Shown piece by piece: positions 1 to 12,352 of a DNA stretch of 64,000 nucleotides. Each line of letters begins with the position of its first letter. Position 1 is the stretch's first letter. The DNA comes from Staphylococcus pettenkoferi (lineage in GTDB: Bacteria > Bacillota > Bacilli > Staphylococcales > Staphylococcaceae), in NCBI RefSeq assembly GCF_026659735.1, contig NZ_JANSKK010000017.1:62001-126000 (forward strand). The letters run 5' to 3'. A program made the translations under genes and the position numbers. A model generated the notes under the pieces. It made no database searches, was not told the DNA's origin, and worked only from the letters and a program-made list of their open reading frames with translations.

Positions 1-270
1 ATAGCTCATCTTGGCACTCCCTTGTATTTGTTTTTAGTGGTGTATTAACATCTTACAACAAAGTGCCAATTATGGGCATTTTTTATGAAATTTTTTGGTG
101 TTGCACTTAATATTACAATTCGTCATATTAATAAAACGAAAGCAAATATTACTATTAACTGCTAAATCGTTTAATGAACGCATTATCAAACGGACAACGG
201 GTAATAAAATTGTCCAAATCTTGACCAAAAATTTTAAAACGTATTTTCACGCATTTTTACCCAAAACTAA
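1..270. other. Intergenic region downstream of ssrA
   Basis: AT-rich DNA lying 3' of the tmRNA gene. An open frame of about 60 codons on the plus strand (95-286) has no convincing ribosome binding site, runs into the ssrA terminator and has no recognisable product, so I do not call it a gene. tmRNA 3' ends are known integration sites for genomic islands in many bacteria, but no second copy of the tmRNA 3' end is visible here. Confidence 0.6.
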
Positions 271-296
271 AAGAACACCGTCGTGACGGTGTTCTT
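271..296 (-). terminator. Rho-independent terminator of ssrA
   Basis: Perfect inverted repeat AAGAACACCGTC / GACGGTGTTCTT followed on the minus strand by a T-rich stretch. It lies about 45 nt beyond the tmRNA 3' end and is the natural terminator for ssrA. Confidence 0.85.
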
Positions 297-340
297 AGTA
301 ATAAATAGTAATTCGAATTTCGCGTATTTTTACGTATGTA

Positions 341-698
341 TGGAGGCGGCGGGATTTGAACCCGCGTCCAGAGGTCCTGATACAAATCTTTCTACGTGTG
401 TAGTCTATTCGAGAATTTCACATCATGCTAGGGAACAGACAACCAACATGATACTAGTTTGATTGAATCTCCTCTAGGCAGACTTCAAACGGCAGTGCCT
501 AGCGTATCCTATTAGGGTTGAATCGCGTTAACAGCACATAGGAAATGCTGTTAGGCGATGCAGTGGCTATTACGCAGCTACTGCTAAATTATCGTTTGAT
601 TTGCCAGTTATTATTAACTGAATGTGTTGATGACGGAGACAGCCCTCCGACACGCTTAATAAGCTCGGGGGACCCCTGTCGAATCCAAGAACGCCCCC
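341..698 (-). ncRNA. ssrA: Transfer-messenger RNA (tmRNA)
   Basis: Rescues stalled ribosomes by trans-translation together with SmpB, adding a degradation tag. The 5' end GGGGGCGTTC pairs with the 3' GCCTCC of the acceptor stem, and CCA is encoded at the end. The 3' part carries the T-arm GGTTCAAATCC. The tag reading frame lies at 570-605 and encodes GKSNDNLAVAA followed by TAA; the resume Ala comes from the charged tmRNA. The terminal AVAA is the usual ClpXP recognition end. Partner gene smpB is immediately upstream on the same strand. Confidence 0.95.
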
Positions 699-839
699 GT
701 AATATTAAATTGGAAGACATGTACTTTCTGTTATTTCAGAGACATAGGGTCATCACGCCGCTTCTCCGCGCCTCTATTCAACGCTACAACGCGACATTTC
801 ACCTACTCCTCTAAACAGAAAGCACATATTATCATATCA

Positions 840-876
840 AACCACAATCGGTTTGGCAACAACTCTGATTGTGGTT
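840..876 (-). terminator. Hairpin between smpB and ssrA
   Basis: Inverted repeat AACCACAATC / GATTGTGGTT just after the smpB stop. The T-tract on the minus strand is short (TTTGAT), so it may be a weak terminator or a processing/stability hairpin in an smpB-ssrA transcript. Confidence 0.55.
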
Positions 877-883
877 CGTGCGC

Positions 884-1354
884 TTAGTAACGCGCTTTCA
901 GTGCTCTATCAACGTCACGTTTCATCGCTTTCTCTTTCAACGCTTGACGCTTATCATATTTCTTCTTACCTCGGGCGATACCGAGCAGCACTTTACAGTT
1001 ACCGCGCTTCAAATAGAGCTTTAACGGCACGATAGAGTAGCCGACTTCGCGAGTTTGTTCACCAATCTTATTGATTTCGCGTTGGTGCAACAAGAGCTTA
1101 CGCGAACGACGTGGATCATGGTTAAATTGGTTTCCTTCCTCATAAGGAGCGATATGCATATTCTGTAACCACATTTCACCCTTCTTCACTTGCGCATAAC
1201 TATCTTTCAAGTTTGCGCTACCACGTCGAATCGATTTAATTTCAGTACCTTTTAATACAATGCCCGCTTCAATCGTACTTTCGATATTGAAATCGTGACG
1301 CGCTTTACGATTAACCGCTAGCGTACCGGGAGATGTTTTCTTCTTTTTCGCCAT
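884..1354 (-). CDS. smpB: SsrA-binding protein SmpB
   Basis: 156-residue cytoplasmic RNA-binding protein that delivers tmRNA to stalled ribosomes. The sequence has the typical family length, the N-terminal NRKARHDF stretch, the central [11 protein letters not shown] motif of the beta-barrel and the basic C-terminal tail ([17 protein letters not shown]) that folds into the empty mRNA channel. It lies between rnr and ssrA, an arrangement conserved in staphylococci; RNase R, SmpB and tmRNA act together in clearing non-stop mRNAs. Confidence 0.97.
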   Translation of the reverse strand: MAKKKKTSPGTLAVNRKARHDFNIESTIEAGIVLKGTEIKSIRRGSANLKDSYAQVKKGEMWLQNMHIAPYEEGNQFNHDPRRSRKLLLHQREINKIGEQTREVGYSIVPLKLYLKRGNCKVLLGIARGKKKYDKRQALKEKAMKRDVDRALKARY

Positions 1355-1376
1355 ACTGTTTCACCTCTTCATTGCA

Positions 1377-3758
1377 TTACTTTTTCTTCTTACGTGCTTT
1401 TTTCTTCACTTTCTTCGCTTTGTAAAAGGGTTTATGGTTGGTATTGCCTTTACCTTGCTTTTCTCTTCGACGTGCGTTCTTACCTTTGCGTTGCTTACGT
1501 TTTTTCTTTTTACCCTTATTATCTTTACCTTGATCTAATGACTTGCCTCGCGTCTTGGCTTGAATCGTCTTACCTCGCGCAGGTCTCTGAGTCGTTTGAG
1601 ACTTCGGCAACGGCATACCGATAATTTGAAAATCAATCATGCGCTCATCGACATCGACGTTAATCACTTTCACTTTGACTGGGTCACCAATTCTGAAGAC
1701 TTTCGCTTGGCGTTCACCAATCAGTGCCATTTGGCGTTCGTCAAAGTTATAGTAATCGTCTGTCATATTCGCGATATGCACCATACCTTCAACTGTGTTT
1801 GGCAATTCGACAAACATACCAAAGTTGGCCACAGAGCTAATGATACCTTCGAATTCTTCGCCGATGTGTTGAACCATGTATTCGGCTTTCTTCAACTCAT
1901 CAGTATCGCGTTCAGCTTCAATTGCTCGACGTTCACGGTCTGACGTATGCTCAGCAATTTCTGGTAGACGTTCCTTCCAATCACGTAATTCCTCGTCATC
2001 CATAGAGTGTTCAATCAAATATTTACGGATTAAGCGATGGACAATCAAGTCTGGGTAACGACGGATTGGAGATGTGAAGTGCGTATAGTATTCAGCTGAT
2101 AAACCGAAATGTCCAAGGTTCGCATCATCATAACGCGCTTGTTGCATAGAGCGTAACATCATCGTTGAAATAACCATTTGTTCTGGCTTGCCTTCCACTT
2201 CCTCTTGAATGTCTTGAAGTGTTGAAGGATGAATATCTTCGCCAGTACCTCGAATCATGATACCGAAATTAGTGATGAAATCAAAGAATTGACGTAAGCG
2301 ATCTGATTTCGGTTGTTCGTGAACACGGTAAATAAATGGTAAATTCTGACGATCAAAATGTTCTGCAATCGTTTCGTTCGCCGCTAACATGAATGATTCG
2401 ATGAGACGCTCGCCATCGCCACGATGACGTACTTGAATATCTTTAGGAACACCATCTTCATCGACGAAGACTTTCGCTTCATCGATATCGAAGTCGATTT
2501 CACCACGGCGTTTTCGCATAGCGATTAAACGTTGAGACAAGTCTTTCGCTAAGTCTAACATTGGAACGAGTTCACGATATTGTTCACGTTTTTCCGGATC
2601 ATGGTCGGTAATGATTTTATTCACATCATCATAAGTCATACGATAATTGGAATGAATTACGCTATCAAAGATTTCATGTTTCACGACATCGCCACGCTCG
2701 TCAATTTCCATACGACAGCTGAGTGTTAAACGATCAACATTAGGATTCAACGAGCAAATGCCGTTACTCAAACGATGTGGAATCATGGGAATGACACGGT
2801 CAACGAGATACACACTCGTCGCGCGATCATATGCCTCAGCGTCGAGCTCAGAGCCCTCTGTCACGTAGTAACTCACATCGGCAATGCTGACTGTGAGCTG
2901 TGTATGACCGTTATCCAATTTCTTCACGGCAATCGCGTCGTCCAAGTCTTTCGCATCTGCGCCGTCAATCGTAATTGTGAGCTCATCACGTAAATCACGA
3001 CGGCCTTTCATCTCATCCGCATCTATCTCTTCTGGAACATGCTTCGCTTCCTCTAACACCTCGTCAGGGAAGTCGATTTCAATTCCGTGTTGATAGATAA
3101 TGGATAAGATATCTACACCAGGATCGTTCTTATGCCCGAGTATCGCTGAAATTTGACCTTCCGGATTATCTGTACTGTCCGCATACTTCGTAATCTGCAC
3201 GAGCACTTTGTGTCCATCTACAGCACCGAGATGCGCACCTTTCGGGATAAAAATGTCTTGAGTGATACGTTTATCATCAGGAATGACGAACCCGAAATGA
3301 CGCGCTTCGCTAAACGTACCAACGACTTGAGTCACATTGTGTTTCTCGATAGACTTCACTTCACCTTCGAGTTTGCCACGATGCTCCCCTTTCGAATTGT
3401 GCAGTTCGACAAGTACAGTATCGCCGTCTAACGCGTAATTTATCTTAGTGGGTGGGATAAAAATATCGTCCATATCCTTATCCTCTGGGCGCAGGAATGC
3501 AAACCCTCGTCTATTCTGACTCAACTTACCTCTAATCAATTCACCTTGTTTCGGTGTAGAGGCTTCTTTACGTTTGTAGCGGTCAGTTCTAGTTCGTTCA
3601 ACTAAACCTGATTGTTCTAATTCGACTAATATCTTAATTAAATCTCTGAAAGATTCAGCCGTATCTAGTCCAAGTTCGTCTTGAAAGTCTGACACGGACA
3701 TCGGTTCGTAGTCCGGTCGCTTAATAATGTCTTCAATGGATTGCTTTAAATTCATCAT
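1377..3758 (-). CDS. rnr: Ribonuclease R
   Basis: 793-residue processive 3'-5' exoribonuclease (RNB/VacB family) that degrades structured RNA and non-stop mRNA. The order is an N-terminal winged-helix-like region (about 1-65), cold-shock OB folds (about 75-235), the RNB catalytic domain (about 260-590, with the Asp-rich metal-binding stretch TIDGADAKDLDDAI near residue 265), an S1 domain (about 635-715) and a very Lys-rich tail after residue 715. A strong AAGGAGG lies just upstream of two adjacent ATGs; the second (3755) is equally possible. It is followed directly by smpB. Confidence 0.96.
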   Translation of the reverse strand: MMNLKQSIEDIIKRPDYEPMSVSDFQDELGLDTAESFRDLIKILVELEQSGLVERTRTDRYKRKEASTPKQGELIRGKLSQNRRGFAFLRPEDKDMDDIFIPPTKINYALDGDTVLVELHNSKGEHRGKLEGEVKSIEKHNVTQVVGTFSEARHFGFVIPDDKRITQDIFIPKGAHLGAVDGHKVLVQITKYADSTDNPEGQISAILGHKNDPGVDILSIIYQHGIEIDFPDEVLEEAKHVPEEIDADEMKGRRDLRDELTITIDGADAKDLDDAIAVKKLDNGHTQLTVSIADVSYYVTEGSELDAEAYDRATSVYLVDRVIPMIPHRLSNGICSLNPNVDRLTLSCRMEIDERGDVVKHEIFDSVIHSNYRMTYDDVNKIITDHDPEKREQYRELVPMLDLAKDLSQRLIAMRKRRGEIDFDIDEAKVFVDEDGVPKDIQVRHRGDGERLIESFMLAANETIAEHFDRQNLPFIYRVHEQPKSDRLRQFFDFITNFGIMIRGTGEDIHPSTLQDIQEEVEGKPEQMVISTMMLRSMQQARYDDANLGHFGLSAEYYTHFTSPIRRYPDLIVHRLIRKYLIEHSMDDEELRDWKERLPEIAEHTSDRERRAIEAERDTDELKKAEYMVQHIGEEFEGIISSVANFGMFVELPNTVEGMVHIANMTDDYYNFDERQMALIGERQAKVFRIGDPVKVKVINVDVDERMIDFQIIGMPLPKSQTTQRPARGKTIQAKTRGKSLDQGKDNKGKKKKRKQRKGKNARRREKQGKGNTNHKPFYKAKKVKKKARKKKK

Positions 3759-3797
3759 GCCCCTCCTTTCCTATATTGTTATAAAATTAATTTCTCG

Positions 3798-4544
3798 TTA
3801 TTCAGTCCAATCTAAAGATTCTAAGAAACGATAAACTTCTTCAAAGACCGCTTCTTTCTCTTTATCGATTGTAATGACATGACCTGAATTCGCATACCAT
3901 TTTATATCTTTCTCATCTTCATCTGTATCTGTTTCGTTGTATATAATGTTTGCGGAATCCGGATTGATCATCTCGTCTTGTTCAGCCTGAATGACAAGTA
4001 ACGGGTCTAATACTTCATCTACGTGCTCACGTATATCTTGAATTTGACCTTGAAGTTCTTTCAACGTAGAAGTTGGTTTGAAAGACTGCATCTCTTGGTC
4101 AATTGTCTGTTCGTCTTTACCTTCGTATTGTTTGAATTGACGTGCGTATTTTAACACACCATCAAACATAGATCCTTCCGTCTTAATATACATAGGAGAA
4201 CACATGGTTACAATACCCTTTACATCTCTATTTAAGCTTAATTTAAGCGCATAGCATCCTCCGAGAGACAATCCAGCGACTGCGATTTCATCGTAGCCTT
4301 TATCTACGAGCTCATCATAAGCGTCGAGGACATCTTTAAACCATACATGTGGACTCGATTTTAGAATTTCTTCAGGTGGTGCCCCATGGCCTTCGTATTG
4401 CGGTGCATAGCACGTATAGCCTTTCTTCTGAAGCATACGTCCCAGTTGTCTGACGTCTGCAGAACTTCCGGTGAAACCGTGAAGTAAGAGTACAGCTCTC
4501 TTTCCTTCCTCAAAGAAGAAAGGTTGCGGTAATTTAATATTCAT
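3798..4544 (-). CDS. est: Alpha/beta-hydrolase carboxylesterase
   Basis: Cytoplasmic serine hydrolase of the Est30/monoacylglycerol lipase type, about 248 residues from the preferred ATG at 4544 (GAAGGGAA upstream; a longer reading frame to 4616 lacks a better start). Visible features are the oxyanion-hole motif LLHGFTGSS near residue 25, the nucleophile elbow GLSLGG (Ser near residue 95), an acid in [12 protein letters not shown] and the catalytic His in NSGHVI near the C-terminus. It sits between secG and rnr as in other staphylococci. The physiological substrate is unknown. Confidence 0.9.
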   Translation of the reverse strand: MNIKLPQPFFFEEGKRAVLLLHGFTGSSADVRQLGRMLQKKGYTCYAPQYEGHGAPPEEILKSSPHVWFKDVLDAYDELVDKGYDEIAVAGLSLGGCYALKLSLNRDVKGIVTMCSPMYIKTEGSMFDGVLKYARQFKQYEGKDEQTIDQEMQSFKPTSTLKELQGQIQDIREHVDEVLDPLLVIQAEQDEMINPDSANIIYNETDTDEDEKDIKWYANSGHVITIDKEKEAVFEEVYRFLESLDWTE

Positions 4545-4643
4545 GATTGATCTTTCCCTTCGTTTAAAAGCGTCGTAAGCAAGCGTTATCTCTGCCCGGT
4601 GCAAGATGTGCAACATGTTAACACTTACTCTCTATTGTAAAAT

Positions 4644-4672
4644 AAAAAAGCCCGACTTTCACATCGTCGGAC
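4644..4672 (-). terminator. Terminator between secG and est
   Basis: Stem CCGAC / GTCGG with a minus-strand TTTTTT run. It lies directly after the secG coding region and before est, so est probably has its own promoter or depends on read-through. Confidence 0.75.
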
Positions 4673-4728
4673 TCGGCCTCTCTATAAGGCTATACTCCTA
4701 TAAGTACTCAATCTATCTGTCGTATTAC

Positions 4729-4962
4729 TTACAGGCCAAAGTAACTAATTGCAATCATAATCAAGAAGAATATGACTGATAGTATAATCGTTAATCTATG
4801 CAAGAATAAATCGACACCGCGTTGCTTTTGTTTACCAAATAACTGCTCAGCACCACCACTAATCGCGCCTGAAAGTCCATTACTTTTACCTTCTTGGAGT
4901 AACACAATAGTTACTAATGCAATACAATCTACAATTAATAGAACTATCATTAACGTATGCAT
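4729..4962 (-). CDS. secG: Protein translocase subunit SecG
   Basis: 77-residue auxiliary subunit of the SecYEG translocon. Two transmembrane helices (about 3-21 and 55-75) flank a short loop that carries the family motif [17 protein letters not shown] followed by [12 protein letters not shown]. The start at MHTLMIVLL gives the normal SecG length and has an upstream GGAGGA; a 12-residue longer frame is less likely. Confidence 0.95.
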   Translation of the reverse strand: MHTLMIVLLIVDCIALVTIVLLQEGKSNGLSGAISGGAEQLFGKQKQRGVDLFLHRLTIILSVIFFLIMIAISYFGL

Positions 4963-5030
4963 ACAAATTGTCCTCCGATCATTATATACGCAATGCATTA
5001 TAGCACATGCGCTCTGATAATATCAATCCT

Positions 5031-5492
5031 CTAGCGATTAAAAGTACTTTTACGCTTGATGGATACGACGAGCATGTAAATCGCTAGCACAAGTGAAACA
5101 ATCATCACAATTGTGAGTGGCGCAGTGGCAATCCATGACTTCGTTTCGTTAATCGCATGATAGACTGCCCCAATATTGACTAACGTGTATAAAATGTTTG
5201 AAATGTAAACTGCAAACATAAACCACCACAGATAAGGATGACGGTACCAAATCGCTACGACACCTGCCAAGTAAGCAAGCACGTACATCACGCCTGTGAA
5301 ACGAAAGCTATTTAAGATGGTTCCGATACCGTTGTCGCCTGGCTTATGACCTTGGTCTAACCACATTTGTTTCACAACACTCTCATCTAACACGACAAAT
5401 AGATGGATGGCGTATAAGATAGCCAGAATGACTGAGCTATAAGCTATCAACTTACCGGTCTTAATTTCCTTTAGACTAGGGTTATCATTCAT
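5031..5492 (-). CDS. Four-helix membrane protein, function unknown
   Basis: About 153 residues from ATG 5492, preceded by AGAGAGGAT. Four hydrophobic segments can be seen (about 20-40, 75-95, 100-120 and 125-145 of the product), with short polar loops. I do not recognise a characterised family. It reads in the same direction as secG, with only about 70 nt between them. Confidence 0.75.
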   Translation of the reverse strand: MNDNPSLKEIKTGKLIAYSSVILAILYAIHLFVVLDESVVKQMWLDQGHKPGDNGIGTILNSFRFTGVMYVLAYLAGVVAIWYRHPYLWWFMFAVYISNILYTLVNIGAVYHAINETKSWIATAPLTIVMIVSLVLAIYMLVVSIKRKSTFNR

Positions 5493-6096
5493 TTGGGTAT
5501 CTATCCTCTCTATTATTATCATCGCTTATTATAACATTTTTGTGGACGGCGCGGTATCGTTACTTGGGATATTGTTAGTGCTAGAGATTAGCCTATATAA
5601 AAGTACTTTATTTTCAATGTTTTGACTTTCGCTTGCTTATGGGACCACACTCAACTAATTCTTTTCGCTCAGAGAGCTCAAAGAATGGATTTTCGTTGTG
5701 GTCTTTGATCCATCAAGCGTCTCAAGTCTACATTGAAAAATCAATTTGAAAATTTAAATTCTTGAACATTCATATTCTATCACTCTATAACCACTCAGAT
5801 ACACAAAAATATATAAATTCTTTATTAATATGAATAATAATCTCTAAGATAGGGTGAATATTGTAATTATTTATACTCTATCAAGATTAAAACTATCTAT
5901 ATCAAATCTAACCTATCGTTTCATGAGCAATGTCTCAAAAAATAAAGATTGAAGTTTCCTTTCTGGTTCGATTGATAATTATAAGTAATGGATTGCGCTG
6001 TTACCATCTGTATTGGGGAAAGCTTATGCTGTCTCAAACACTAGTCAGACTTGCGGGGGCAAGACTACGAAATTATAAATTTCTGTCTTGCTCCCC
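5493..6096. other. Long intergenic region with large hairpin
   Basis: About 600 bp without a convincing gene between eno and the upstream membrane protein. Most is AT-rich. At 6055-6096 there is a long imperfect inverted repeat, GGGGGCAAGACTACGAAATT / AATTTCTGTCTTGCTCCCC, directly abutting the eno terminator. It resembles the intergenic hairpins that occur repeatedly in staphylococcal genomes; copy number cannot be judged from this window. An open frame at 5930-6142 has no gene-like features. Confidence 0.6.
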
Positions 6097-6127
6097 AAAA
6101 AAGCCGGGGTTGATAACAACCCCGGCT
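6097..6127 (-). terminator. Terminator of the glycolytic operon (eno)
   Basis: Perfect 11-bp stem AGCCGGGGTTG / CAACCCCGGCT with a minus-strand T6 run, about 40 nt after the eno stop codon. Confidence 0.92.
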
Positions 6128-6163
6128 AAACTAAGCGCGTGAACTCATAAATTGTGAGTTAAA

Positions 6164-7504
<1,341 letters not shown>

Positions 7505-7620
7505 TCACTTACATTATAATCTCTATCTTCAGATTTATAAAATGTTTTAATCATCCCATAAGCACGGGCAAAAGGCACGTAAGGCTAAGATAAAAACGCA
7601 CCTTTTACCACCATGCAAAT

Positions 7621-9138
7621 TTAATGATTAATCAGTGATTCACCCGTCATTTCTTCCGGCTGTTTCACATTGAGTAAATCTAATAAAGTAGGTGCCAAGT
7701 CACCAAGGCGACCTGTCTCTCTTAAAGTGATACCTTCTTTAGTAACAATGACTGGTACTGGGTTCGTCGTATGCGTAGTCATCGGTTCATCATTGTCGGT
7801 TAAGACCATGTCAGAGTTACCGTGGTCGGCAGTGATAATCGCATGACCACCCATGTCGATGATCTTATCCACGACTTCGCCGAGACATTCGTCGACCGCT
7901 TCTATCGCTTTAATTGTCGGCTCTAACATACCACTGTGACCTACCATATCAGGGTTAGCAAAGTTGAGTAGGATTAAATCTAAGTCACCTTGATTTAACT
8001 CTTCTAACAACGCATCTTTCACTTCATACGCACTCATTTCCGGTTTCAAGTCGTACGTTGCCACTTTCGGTGAGTCGATGAGACGACGACGTTCACCTTC
8101 GAATTCATCATTACGTCCACCACTCATGAAGTACGTCACATGAGGGTATTTCTCAGTTTCAGCAATACGTAACTGCTTCAAACCGTTATTCTGAGCTACT
8201 TCACCGATTGTATTGTGTAAATCAACCTTTTCAAACACAATTTCAGCATCAACATTGTCGTTATACTTCGTAAAAGTCGCGTAGTAAAGATCTTTAACTT
8301 GTTCAACTTTAAAGCCATCAAATGCTTTGTCAGTAAAGATTTCAGATAGTTGCGCTGCTCTGTCAGGACGGAAGTTGTAGAAGATGACTGCATCGCCATC
8401 GTTCACACCGTTATTCTGTCCTTCAACGATAAATGGCTCAACGAATTCGTCAGTAACATCATTCGCATAATTCGCTTCTACACCTTCTTTAGCAGAAGCA
8501 TACGTTGGTCCATCAAAGTTGCGAATCGCATTGTACGCTTTCTCTTCACGATCCCAACGTTTGTCACGATCCATCGCGTAATAACGACCAGAAACAGAGG
8601 CAAATTGTCCTACGCCGATTTCTTTGAATTGACGTTCTGTCTCTTCGATATAAGTGAGAGCTGATTTCTGATCTACGTCACGACCATCTAGGAAAGCGTG
8701 AACATAAACCTTGTCGACACCTTGTTGCTGAGCTAATTTAAGAATCGCAAATAAGTGTTTGTAGTGACTGTGTACACCACCATCAGATAGCAAACCAAAC
8801 ACGTGTAAAGCTGAGTCATTCTTCTTCACGTGGTCGACTGCTTCATTCAACACTTTATTGTCGTAAAAGTCGCCATCTTCAATGGATTTATTGATACGCG
8901 TTAAACTTTGATAAACAATACGTCCAGCACCAATGTTCATGTGTCCGACCTCAGAGTTACCCATTTGACCCTCAGGCAAGCCGACATCTAGACCACTTGC
9001 TTCAATTTGAGTCGTTGGATATTGATTGTAATATCGATCAAAGTTCGGTTTATGCGCTTGTTTCACTGCATTGCCGTGTTCACTTTCACGGTTAGCGAAA
9101 CCATCTAAGATGATGAGCGCTGTAGGTTGCTTAGCCAT
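7621..9138 (-). CDS. gpmI: 2,3-bisphosphoglycerate-independent phosphoglycerate mutase
   Basis: 505-residue Mn-dependent enzyme of the alkaline-phosphatase superfamily interconverting 3- and 2-phosphoglycerate. The N-terminal ALIILDGF and the phosphoserine site in [15 protein letters not shown] are present, as are the metal ligands in ADHGNSD and TTHTTNPVP near the C-terminus. I start at ATG 9138 (MAKQPTAL), one base after the tpiA stop, with GAAGGTG inside the tpiA 3' end; this implies translational coupling. Confidence 0.97.
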   Translation of the reverse strand: MAKQPTALIILDGFANRESEHGNAVKQAHKPNFDRYYNQYPTTQIEASGLDVGLPEGQMGNSEVGHMNIGAGRIVYQSLTRINKSIEDGDFYDNKVLNEAVDHVKKNDSALHVFGLLSDGGVHSHYKHLFAILKLAQQQGVDKVYVHAFLDGRDVDQKSALTYIEETERQFKEIGVGQFASVSGRYYAMDRDKRWDREEKAYNAIRNFDGPTYASAKEGVEANYANDVTDEFVEPFIVEGQNNGVNDGDAVIFYNFRPDRAAQLSEIFTDKAFDGFKVEQVKDLYYATFTKYNDNVDAEIVFEKVDLHNTIGEVAQNNGLKQLRIAETEKYPHVTYFMSGGRNDEFEGERRRLIDSPKVATYDLKPEMSAYEVKDALLEELNQGDLDLILLNFANPDMVGHSGMLEPTIKAIEAVDECLGEVVDKIIDMGGHAIITADHGNSDMVLTDNDEPMTTHTTNPVPVIVTKEGITLRETGRLGDLAPTLLDLLNVKQPEEMTGESLINH

Positions 9139-9139
9139 A

Positions 9140-9919
<780 letters not shown>

Positions 9920-9957
9920 TCATTATCTTATTGGTAAAATGAGTTCAAATTAATATC

Positions 9958-11148
9958 TTATTTATCGTTAATTGCATCAATACCTGGTAAATCTTTACCC
10001 TCTAAGTATTCTAATGATGCACCGCCACCTGTTGAGATGTGGCTGAATTTGTCTCCATAGCCTAAAGAACTAGCTGCTGCAGCTGAGTCACCGCCACCGA
10101 TAATGGTGTTCGCATCTTTCAACTCAGCAATCGCTTCGCAAACACCAATCGTACCTTTAGCAAAGTTGCTCAATTCGAATACACCCATAGGTCCGTTCCA
10201 TACTACTGTATGCGCACCTTCGAGTTGTTGTTTGAATAACTCTACTGTCTTAGGTCCGATATCAAGTGCTTCTCTATCTGCTGGAATGTCATCTACAGAA
10301 ACTTCTTGAATATCTGCATCGTTGGAGAATTCAGAAGCCGCTTTAACATCTACAGGTAGCACAATTTGGTCACCTGATTTGTCGAGCAATTCTTTAGCAA
10401 AATCAATCTTATCTTCTTCAAGAAGGGATTGGCCGATTTCTTTACCTTGTGCTTTCAAGAATGTGTAAGCCATACCGCCGCCGATAAGTACCTTTTCAGC
10501 TATATTTAAAAGGTTTGTAATTACGTTGATCTTATCAGACACTTTAGCTCCACCGAGAATAGCCACTACAGGTTTGTCAGGGTTCTCAACGACCCCACCA
10601 ATGTATTGGATTTCTTTGTCCATAAGGAAACCTGCAGCTGTTTCTAAGATGGATGCGATACCTACGTTGGAAGCATGTTTACGGTGAGCTGTACCGAATG
10701 CGTCATTAACGAATACATCGCCTAAAGAAGCCCAGTATTTACCGAGTTCTGGATCATTCTTAGACTCTTTCTTACCATCTAAGTCTTCGAAACGTGTATT
10801 TTGAACGAGCAATACATCGCCTTCGTTAAGGTCTTTGATCGCTTGTTCAAGTTTCTCACCACGTGTTTCAGGTACGAAAGTCACGTCTTGATCGAGTTTA
10901 GAAGATAAATCTTTAGCGATAGGTGCAAGCGTTAAACTTTCTTTGTCACTTTCTTCTTTCACTTTACCTAAATGAGAGAAGAGTACGACTTTACCGCCTT
11001 CTTTGATGATATGTTTGATTGTTGGCAACGCTTGAACGATACGGTTGTCATCCGTAATTTCCCCATCTTTCATAGGTACGTTGAAATCAGCACGTACAAG
11101 CACAGTTTTGCCTTTCAAATCTAAGTCAGAAACAATTTTCTTTGCCAT
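9958..11148 (-). CDS. pgk: Phosphoglycerate kinase
   Basis: 396-residue two-domain enzyme producing ATP from 1,3-bisphosphoglycerate. Visible motifs are [14 protein letters not shown] (substrate-binding N-domain), [26 protein letters not shown], the GGAKVSDKI nucleotide site and GGGDSAAAA with [14 protein letters not shown] near the C-terminus. It lies between gapA and tpiA, with a GAGGAGGAAG binding site. Confidence 0.97.
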   Translation of the reverse strand: MAKKIVSDLDLKGKTVLVRADFNVPMKDGEITDDNRIVQALPTIKHIIKEGGKVVLFSHLGKVKEESDKESLTLAPIAKDLSSKLDQDVTFVPETRGEKLEQAIKDLNEGDVLLVQNTRFEDLDGKKESKNDPELGKYWASLGDVFVNDAFGTAHRKHASNVGIASILETAAGFLMDKEIQYIGGVVENPDKPVVAILGGAKVSDKINVITNLLNIAEKVLIGGGMAYTFLKAQGKEIGQSLLEEDKIDFAKELLDKSGDQIVLPVDVKAASEFSNDADIQEVSVDDIPADREALDIGPKTVELFKQQLEGAHTVVWNGPMGVFELSNFAKGTIGVCEAIAELKDANTIIGGGDSAAAASSLGYGDKFSHISTGGGASLEYLEGKDLPGIDAINDK

Positions 11149-11186
11149 ATGAACTTCCTCCTCTTAATGGAACATAAAGTAAAAAT

Positions 11187-11215
11187 AAGCGGAGAAGCGC
11201 TTGTGCTCCCCGCTT
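11187..11215 (-). terminator. Hairpin between gapA and pgk
   Basis: Stem AAGCGGGGAG / CTTCTCCGCTT followed by TATTTTTA on the minus strand. In this position it may be a partial terminator that lowers pgk expression relative to gapA, or a processing site. Confidence 0.65.
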
Positions 11216-11280
11216 ACTCCTAAGCCTATTGCAATTCTATGATAGCACAAAGGCACGGCCTATTGTTGGTATTCTAGCAA

Positions 11281-12288
11281 TTATTTACTTTGGCTTGCTA
11301 AGTGTTCTAAAGTACGTACTAATTGTGCAGTGTAAGACATTTCGTTATCGTACCAAGCTGCAACTTTAACTAATTGACGGTCGCCTACTGTCATTACACG
11401 AGTTTGAGTTGCGTCGAATAATGAACCGTAAGTCATACCTACAACGTCAGAAGAAACGATTTCGTCTTCAGTGTAACCGAATGATTCAGTTGAAGCGTTC
11501 TTCATTGCTTGGTTAACGTCTTCGATTGTTACATCTTTGTCTAATACTACTGTAAGTTCAGTTAATGAACCTGTAGCTACTGGTACACGTTGCGCACCAC
11601 CGTCTAATTTACCGTCGATTTCAGGAATAACTAAACCGATTGCTTTAGCAGCACCTGTTGAGTTAGGAATGATGTTTTGAGCTGCTGCACGTGCACGGCG
11701 TTTGTCACCTTTTTTGTGAGGTGAGTCTTGCGTATTTTGGTCACCAGTGTATGCGTGGATAGTAGTCATGAAACCTTCTACTAAACCGAATTCATCGTTA
11801 AATACTTTCGCAACTGGTGCTAATGAGTTTGTAGTACATGAAGCACCTGAAACGATTTCTTCAGAACCATCTAAGATATCATGGTTTGTGTTATATACAA
11901 TTGTTTTCATGTCACCTTTACCAGGTGCAGAAATTAATACTTTTTTAGCACCTGCGTCGATGTGAGCGTGTGCTTTTTCTTTTTCAGTGAATAAACCTGT
12001 ACATTCAAGTACAACGTCGATGTCTAAGTCTTTCCAAGGTAATTTGCTTGGATCAGCTTCAGATAATGATTTCACTTCTTTACCATTTACGCGGAAACCA
12101 CCATCAATTACTTCAACTTCGCTTGTGAAACGACCTTGCATAGTGTCGTATTTTAGAAGATGAGCAAGCATTTCGTCGTCAGTTAAATCGTTAACTGCAA
12201 CAACATCGATGCCTTCTACATCTTGAATTCTTCTAAATGCTAAACGTCCGATTCTTCCAAAACCATTGATTGCTACTTTAACTGCCAT
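11281..12288 (-). CDS. gapA: Glyceraldehyde-3-phosphate dehydrogenase (glycolytic)
   Basis: 335-residue NAD-dependent enzyme catalysing the oxidative step of glycolysis. Features are the N-terminal Rossmann motif [13 protein letters not shown], the catalytic Cys in [12 protein letters not shown] (about residue 151), the catalytic His and phosphate-binding residues in TIHAYTGDQ, and [11 protein letters not shown] near the C-terminus. Its place after gapR, at the head of the glycolytic cluster, identifies it as the catabolic GapA rather than the gluconeogenic GapB. Confidence 0.98.
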   Translation of the reverse strand: MAVKVAINGFGRIGRLAFRRIQDVEGIDVVAVNDLTDDEMLAHLLKYDTMQGRFTSEVEVIDGGFRVNGKEVKSLSEADPSKLPWKDLDIDVVLECTGLFTEKEKAHAHIDAGAKKVLISAPGKGDMKTIVYNTNHDILDGSEEIVSGASCTTNSLAPVAKVFNDEFGLVEGFMTTIHAYTGDQNTQDSPHKKGDKRRARAAAQNIIPNSTGAAKAIGLVIPEIDGKLDGGAQRVPVATGSLTELTVVLDKDVTIEDVNQAMKNASTESFGYTEDEIVSSDVVGMTYGSLFDATQTRVMTVGDRQLVKVAAWYDNEMSYTAQLVRTLEHLASQSK

Positions 12289-12352
12289 AAATAATGGCCT
12301 CCTTTAAAATGATATTTTCAAAAAAGTGAATGTCACTTTGTTGTAACCTTAA

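Noticed and set aside
545..814. 89-codon open frame on the plus strand over the tmRNA gene
   Set aside because: It is antisense to a clear tmRNA; no ribosome binding site or family.
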